DNA of 64,000 nt from contig CAWAJB010000022.1 of the NCBI GenBank assembly GCA_963782185.1, positions 19,679 through 83,678 of the forward strand. The letters are read 5' to 3'. The stretch is from RYN-230 sp963782185 (GTDB lineage: Bacteria; Actinomycetota; Actinomycetes; Streptosporangiales; Streptosporangiaceae). Below, in pieces: positions 62,896-64,000 of the stretch (the first letter of the stretch is position 1; each line of letters begins with the position of its first letter). Both the position numbers and the translations under genes were made by a program. The notes beneath the pieces are model-generated. The model worked only from the letters and a program-made list of their open reading frames with translations, was not told the origin of the DNA and did not search any database.

Positions 62896-64000
62896 TCAAT
62901 GCGAAGAGACCGTCACACCGAAACGCCAGTGCGCGAACAATCCCGGAGCGCGTGCTTCCACGCTCTCCAGCCATGCCCACGCTTTCTTGCGCGAGTGTTT
63001 CAGGCTCTTATACTTCCGCATCGCCCACCGCATCAGGTATACGTTGAGACCACGGAAAGCGGCATACAGCGCGGACTTGTAGAACCGCCCGTAATAAGCG
63101 GCCCAGCCCGCGACGCGGGTGTTTACGAAGGCGATAATCTCGGCGAAAGTCATGTCACTGCGCCGGTGAATGCGCCAGCCCCGATTGTTCCCATGACGGA
63201 TCCGGATCAGCGCCTCACGGCTGACCGCGGGCGAGAAACTGACAAAGAAATGCCCCATCCTGCTCTTGGCCAGCCGCGGCCGGAACGTATACCCCAGGAA
63301 CGTGAACTGCTCATGCTCGAACGAGCCGGAGCGGCCAGAGTCCTTGCAATACACTATCCGGGTTTTGACCGGGTGCAGCTCCAGCCCGCACTCCGCCAGC
63401 CGGGCAGCGATCCTGTCCCGGATGAACTCGGCCTGGGCCTTGCTGCGGCAGTGCACAACCGCGTCATCGCAGTAGCGCTCGAACGTGACGGCCGGGTAGG
63501 TCCGGGCCATCCACGCGTCAAACGCGTAATGCATGAAAAGATTTGCCAGCAAAGGCGAAATCGCGGAACCCTGTGGTGTTCCCATCGTCCGCTCGGATAT
63601 AGTGCCGTCCGGCAGCCTCAGCGGCGCTTCCAGCCACCGCTTCACATACAGCAGCACCCACGACTCCCGGGAATGGTGCTTTACCGCCCTGAGAACCAGG
63701 TCCCAGGGAACAGTATCGAAGAACGCCCGGATATCCATGTCGATTACCCAGTCATTCTCCCAGCAGCGCCGACGAGCCTTTGCCACCGCATGCAGCGCCG
63801 AACGGCCCGGCCGGTACCCATATGAATCCGGTGAAACGCCGGCTCTGCCGCCGGCTCCAGCACCATGCACACTACTGTCTGCGCAATCCGGTCAGACACC
63901 GTCGGAACCCCTAGCATCCGGGTCCCGCCCGGCTTTCTTCGGTATTTCCACTCCGCGCACCGGAGGCGGGAATGAGTTCCCGATGACAGCCTGTTCCAGA
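62896..64000 (-). pseudogene. ltrA: Group II intron reverse transcriptase (partial, frameshifted)
   Basis: Open from about 63830 to the stop at 62896: DSYGYRPGRSALHAVAKARR, WVIDMDIRAFFDTVPWDLVL, GTPQGSAISPLLANLFMHYA, catalytic YCDD in FERYCDDAVVHCRSKAQAEF, X domain FAEIIAFVNTRVAGWAAYYG. Further upstream the expected TRMLGVPTVSDRIAQTVVCM and VLEPAAEPAFH are in other frames, so at least two single-base shifts exist near 63835 and 63930. The N-terminus lies outside the window. Confidence 0.83.

Larger units (their letters stand above)
62800..64000 (-). mobile_element. Group II intron 3 (3' part), runs off right edge
   Basis: Different from introns 1 and 2. Textbook domain V at 62842-62875 and domain VI beyond it (AGCCGGGCGG paired with CCGCCCGGCT, unpaired A). 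Exact 3' end not fixed (about 62795-62815). Encodes a reverse transcriptase with frameshifts. Confidence 0.78.

Overview
The window is a GC-rich stretch (roughly 70% G+C, GTG starts common, 4-nt ATGA/GTGA gene overlaps) from an actinobacterium. The deazaflavin (F420)-dependent nitroreductase-type gene, the luciferase-like flavin/F420 oxidoreductase, the DtxR-type regulator and the types of mobile element present all fit a soil-type filamentous actinomycete. Genus cannot be set from the sequence.

Layout. (1) 1-12000: ion and pH homeostasis genes with regulators: GNAT enzyme (cut by the edge), MarR, ECF-type sigma factor with a decayed tandem copy of its region 4, cation/proton antiporter remnant, MarR coupled to a ClC chloride transporter, broken deazaflavin reductase, GT-C glycosyltransferase, NhaA fused to a DsbA-like domain, and a CPA1 antiporter. 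(2) 12120-21690: a broken IS21 istA gene split by a 7.9-kb Recombinase-in-Trio (RIT) type element with 31-bp perfect inverted ends; that element is itself split inside ritA by a 4.4-kb second element (tyrosine recombinase, XRE-like protein, 800-aa zinc-ribbon protein, DUF3024). (3) 21900-30420: a small P-loop remnant, one hypothetical gene, an IS, then a nest: P-type ATPase remnant, IS transposase, group II intron, and inside the intron a serine-recombinase element. (4) 30510-35525: membrane-anchored double beta-propeller protein, an IS3-type element with a clear -1 frameshift heptamer, an Uma2-type gene, and a tRNA-Ala 3' scar. (5) 35857-50800: a minus-strand catabolic cluster (flavin monooxygenase, 2-keto-4-pentenoate hydratase, alpha/beta hydrolase, isochorismatase-like protein, LLM oxidoreductase) fused by deletion to remains of a 2-oxoacid dehydrogenase operon (E1beta, a stub of E3, intact E2) and a malic enzyme gene split by a Tn554-like transposon. 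(6) 51101-57655: DtxR regulator with Nramp transporter, TetR/VOC divergent pair with a visible double operator, a broken IS, a small membrane protein. (7) 57660-64000: mostly gene remnants, a STAS-domain gene, small ORFs, and a second nest: IS, group II intron fragment, IS3 element, another group II intron running off the right edge.

The dominant theme is repeated insertion of mobile elements into other mobile elements, with many single-base frameshifts in genes that are otherwise recognisable. Functioning units that look intact are the ClC/MarR pair, NhaA-DsbA, the CPA1 antiporter, the Tn554-like trio, the serine-recombinase module, E2, the LLM oxidoreductase, hydratase, hydrolase, DtxR-Nramp and the TetR/VOC pair.
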